From positions 1-6,830 of the forward strand of contig JADGRS010000170.1 in NCBI GenBank assembly GCA_017880705.1: a DNA stretch of 6,830 nt. The letters run 5' to 3'. This document shows positions 6,254 through 6,830 of the stretch, piece by piece. Both the position numbers and the translations under genes were made by a program. The stretch's first letter is position 1. Each line of letters begins with the position of its first letter. This stretch comes from Burkholderiales bacterium (GTDB taxonomy: Bacteria; Pseudomonadota; Gammaproteobacteria; Burkholderiales; Usitatibacteraceae). Below the pieces are notes generated by a model. It had not been told where the DNA came from. It saw only the letters and a list, made by a program, of their open reading frames with translations, and made no database searches.

Positions 6254-6830
6254 ATGCCCGGCCCGCGCGTCCTGTTCGTGAAGCTCTCCTCGCTGGGCGA
6301 CGTGATCCACCATCTCCCCGCCGTCACGGATCTCGCCGCGAAACGCCCCGACGCGCGCATCGCGTGGGCCGTGGAAGAGGCTTACGCGGACCTCGTGGCG
6401 CTGCATCCGTCCGTGGACGAGGTCATTCCCGTCGCGCTGCGCGGATTGAGGCGCAATCCGTTCGCGCCCTCGGGATGGCGCCGCATGGCGCGCGCACGCT
6501 CCGCCATTCGCTCGCGCGTCTGGGACTTCGTGATCGACACCCAGGGCCTCGCGAAGAGCGCGCTGGTGGCGCGCTTCGCGAGGGCGCCCGTGTTCGGCCT
6601 GGACGCGAAGAGCGCGCGGGAGCGATTCGCCGCGCGCATATACGACGTGAAGATCCGCGTGCCGCGAGACCTGCACGCGGTGGAGCGCAATCGTCGGCTC
6701 GTGGCGAACGTCTTCGGCTATGCGCCCGACGGCGAGGCCCGCTACGGGTTGCTGCGCCCCGAGGCGCCGCCCGAGTGGGCTTCCCACGGCCGCTACGTGG
6801 TATTGCTCCACGCGGCCAGCCGCGCGGCGA
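6254..6830 (+). CDS. waaC: Lipopolysaccharide heptosyltransferase I (WaaC), N-terminal part
   Basis: WaaC transfers the first L-glycero-D-manno-heptose from ADP-heptose to Kdo2-lipid A at the cytoplasmic face of the inner membrane (family GT9). The visible 192 codons match the N-terminal domain and the start of the second. They show [15 protein letters not shown] (9-23, with Asp16 in the position of the catalytic Asp of E. coli WaaC), [11 protein letters not shown] (37-47), VIPVALR (57-63), [13 protein letters not shown] (91-103), GLDAKSARE (115-123), HAVERNRRL (141-149) and LLHAASR (184-190, equivalent to the HATTR-type loop). The start is the ATG at 6254; an ATG at 6246 is in another frame. 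There is no clear Shine-Dalgarno, and a TAGAAT box lies just upstream. About 130 C-terminal residues, including the ADP-heptose site, lie beyond the window. WaaF is less likely because the VEE and IDTQGL motifs are WaaC-like. Confidence 0.92.
   Translation, partial: MPGPRVLFVKLSSLGDVIHHLPAVTDLAAKRPDARIAWAVEEAYADLVALHPSVDEVIPVALRGLRRNPFAPSGWRRMARARSAIRSRVWDFVIDTQGLAKSALVARFARAPVFGLDAKSARERFAARIYDVKIRVPRDLHAVERNRRLVANVFGYAPDGEARYGLLRPEAPPEWASHGRYVVLLHAASRAA

Noticed and set aside
1..6830. A novel defence, mobile or CRISPR-like system
   Set aside because: No direct-repeat arrays, transposase or integrase motifs, tRNA or attachment-site repeats were found. Every gene fits a known pilus, signalling, rhamnose or LPS family.

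Overview
The window is GC-rich and densely coded, with the codon habits and gene types of a Gram-negative proteobacterium. A WaaC-type heptosyltransferase implies an LPS outer membrane. A class III (type IV) prepilin behind a sigma-54 promoter, together with the LPS genes, suggests a betaproteobacterium, but this is inference and no rRNA or other marker is present.

Left edge (1-243): the first 19 codons of a type IV prepilin run leftward off the window behind a very good ribosome binding site and a near-perfect sigma-54 promoter. The 184-nt divergent intergenic region also holds two sets of short inverted repeats. One is an AT-rich CAGTA/TACTG array next to the promoter; the other is a TGTC-rich palindrome cluster about 100-126 bp upstream of the inferred pilin transcription start. 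Facing right is a 577-aa polytopic membrane sensor histidine kinase (244-1977). No response regulator lies next to it in the window.

Middle (1960-6190, minus strand): a compact five-gene operon reads GT2 glycosyltransferase, rfbB, rfbA, rfbC, rfbD. The four rfb (rml) genes are the complete pathway from glucose-1-phosphate and dTTP to dTDP-L-rhamnose. Four of the five genes are joined by start/stop overlaps of 1 or 4 bp, and the rfbB-rfbA gap is 13 nt. The leading glycosyltransferase resembles the WaaE/LgtF group of LPS inner-core hexosyltransferases. The operon ends convergently inside the last 18 bp of the kinase gene, with no visible terminator.

Right edge (6254-6830): the first 192 codons of waaC (heptosyltransferase I) run rightward off the window, divergent from the glycosyltransferase across 63 bp. 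The right half is therefore an LPS core/O-antigen precursor block, and the left edge is a separate pilus regulation unit. The enzymes are ordinary. The part most worth a second look is the pilin/kinase divergent control region. I see no RNA genes, CRISPR arrays, insertion sequences or signs of recent transfer.
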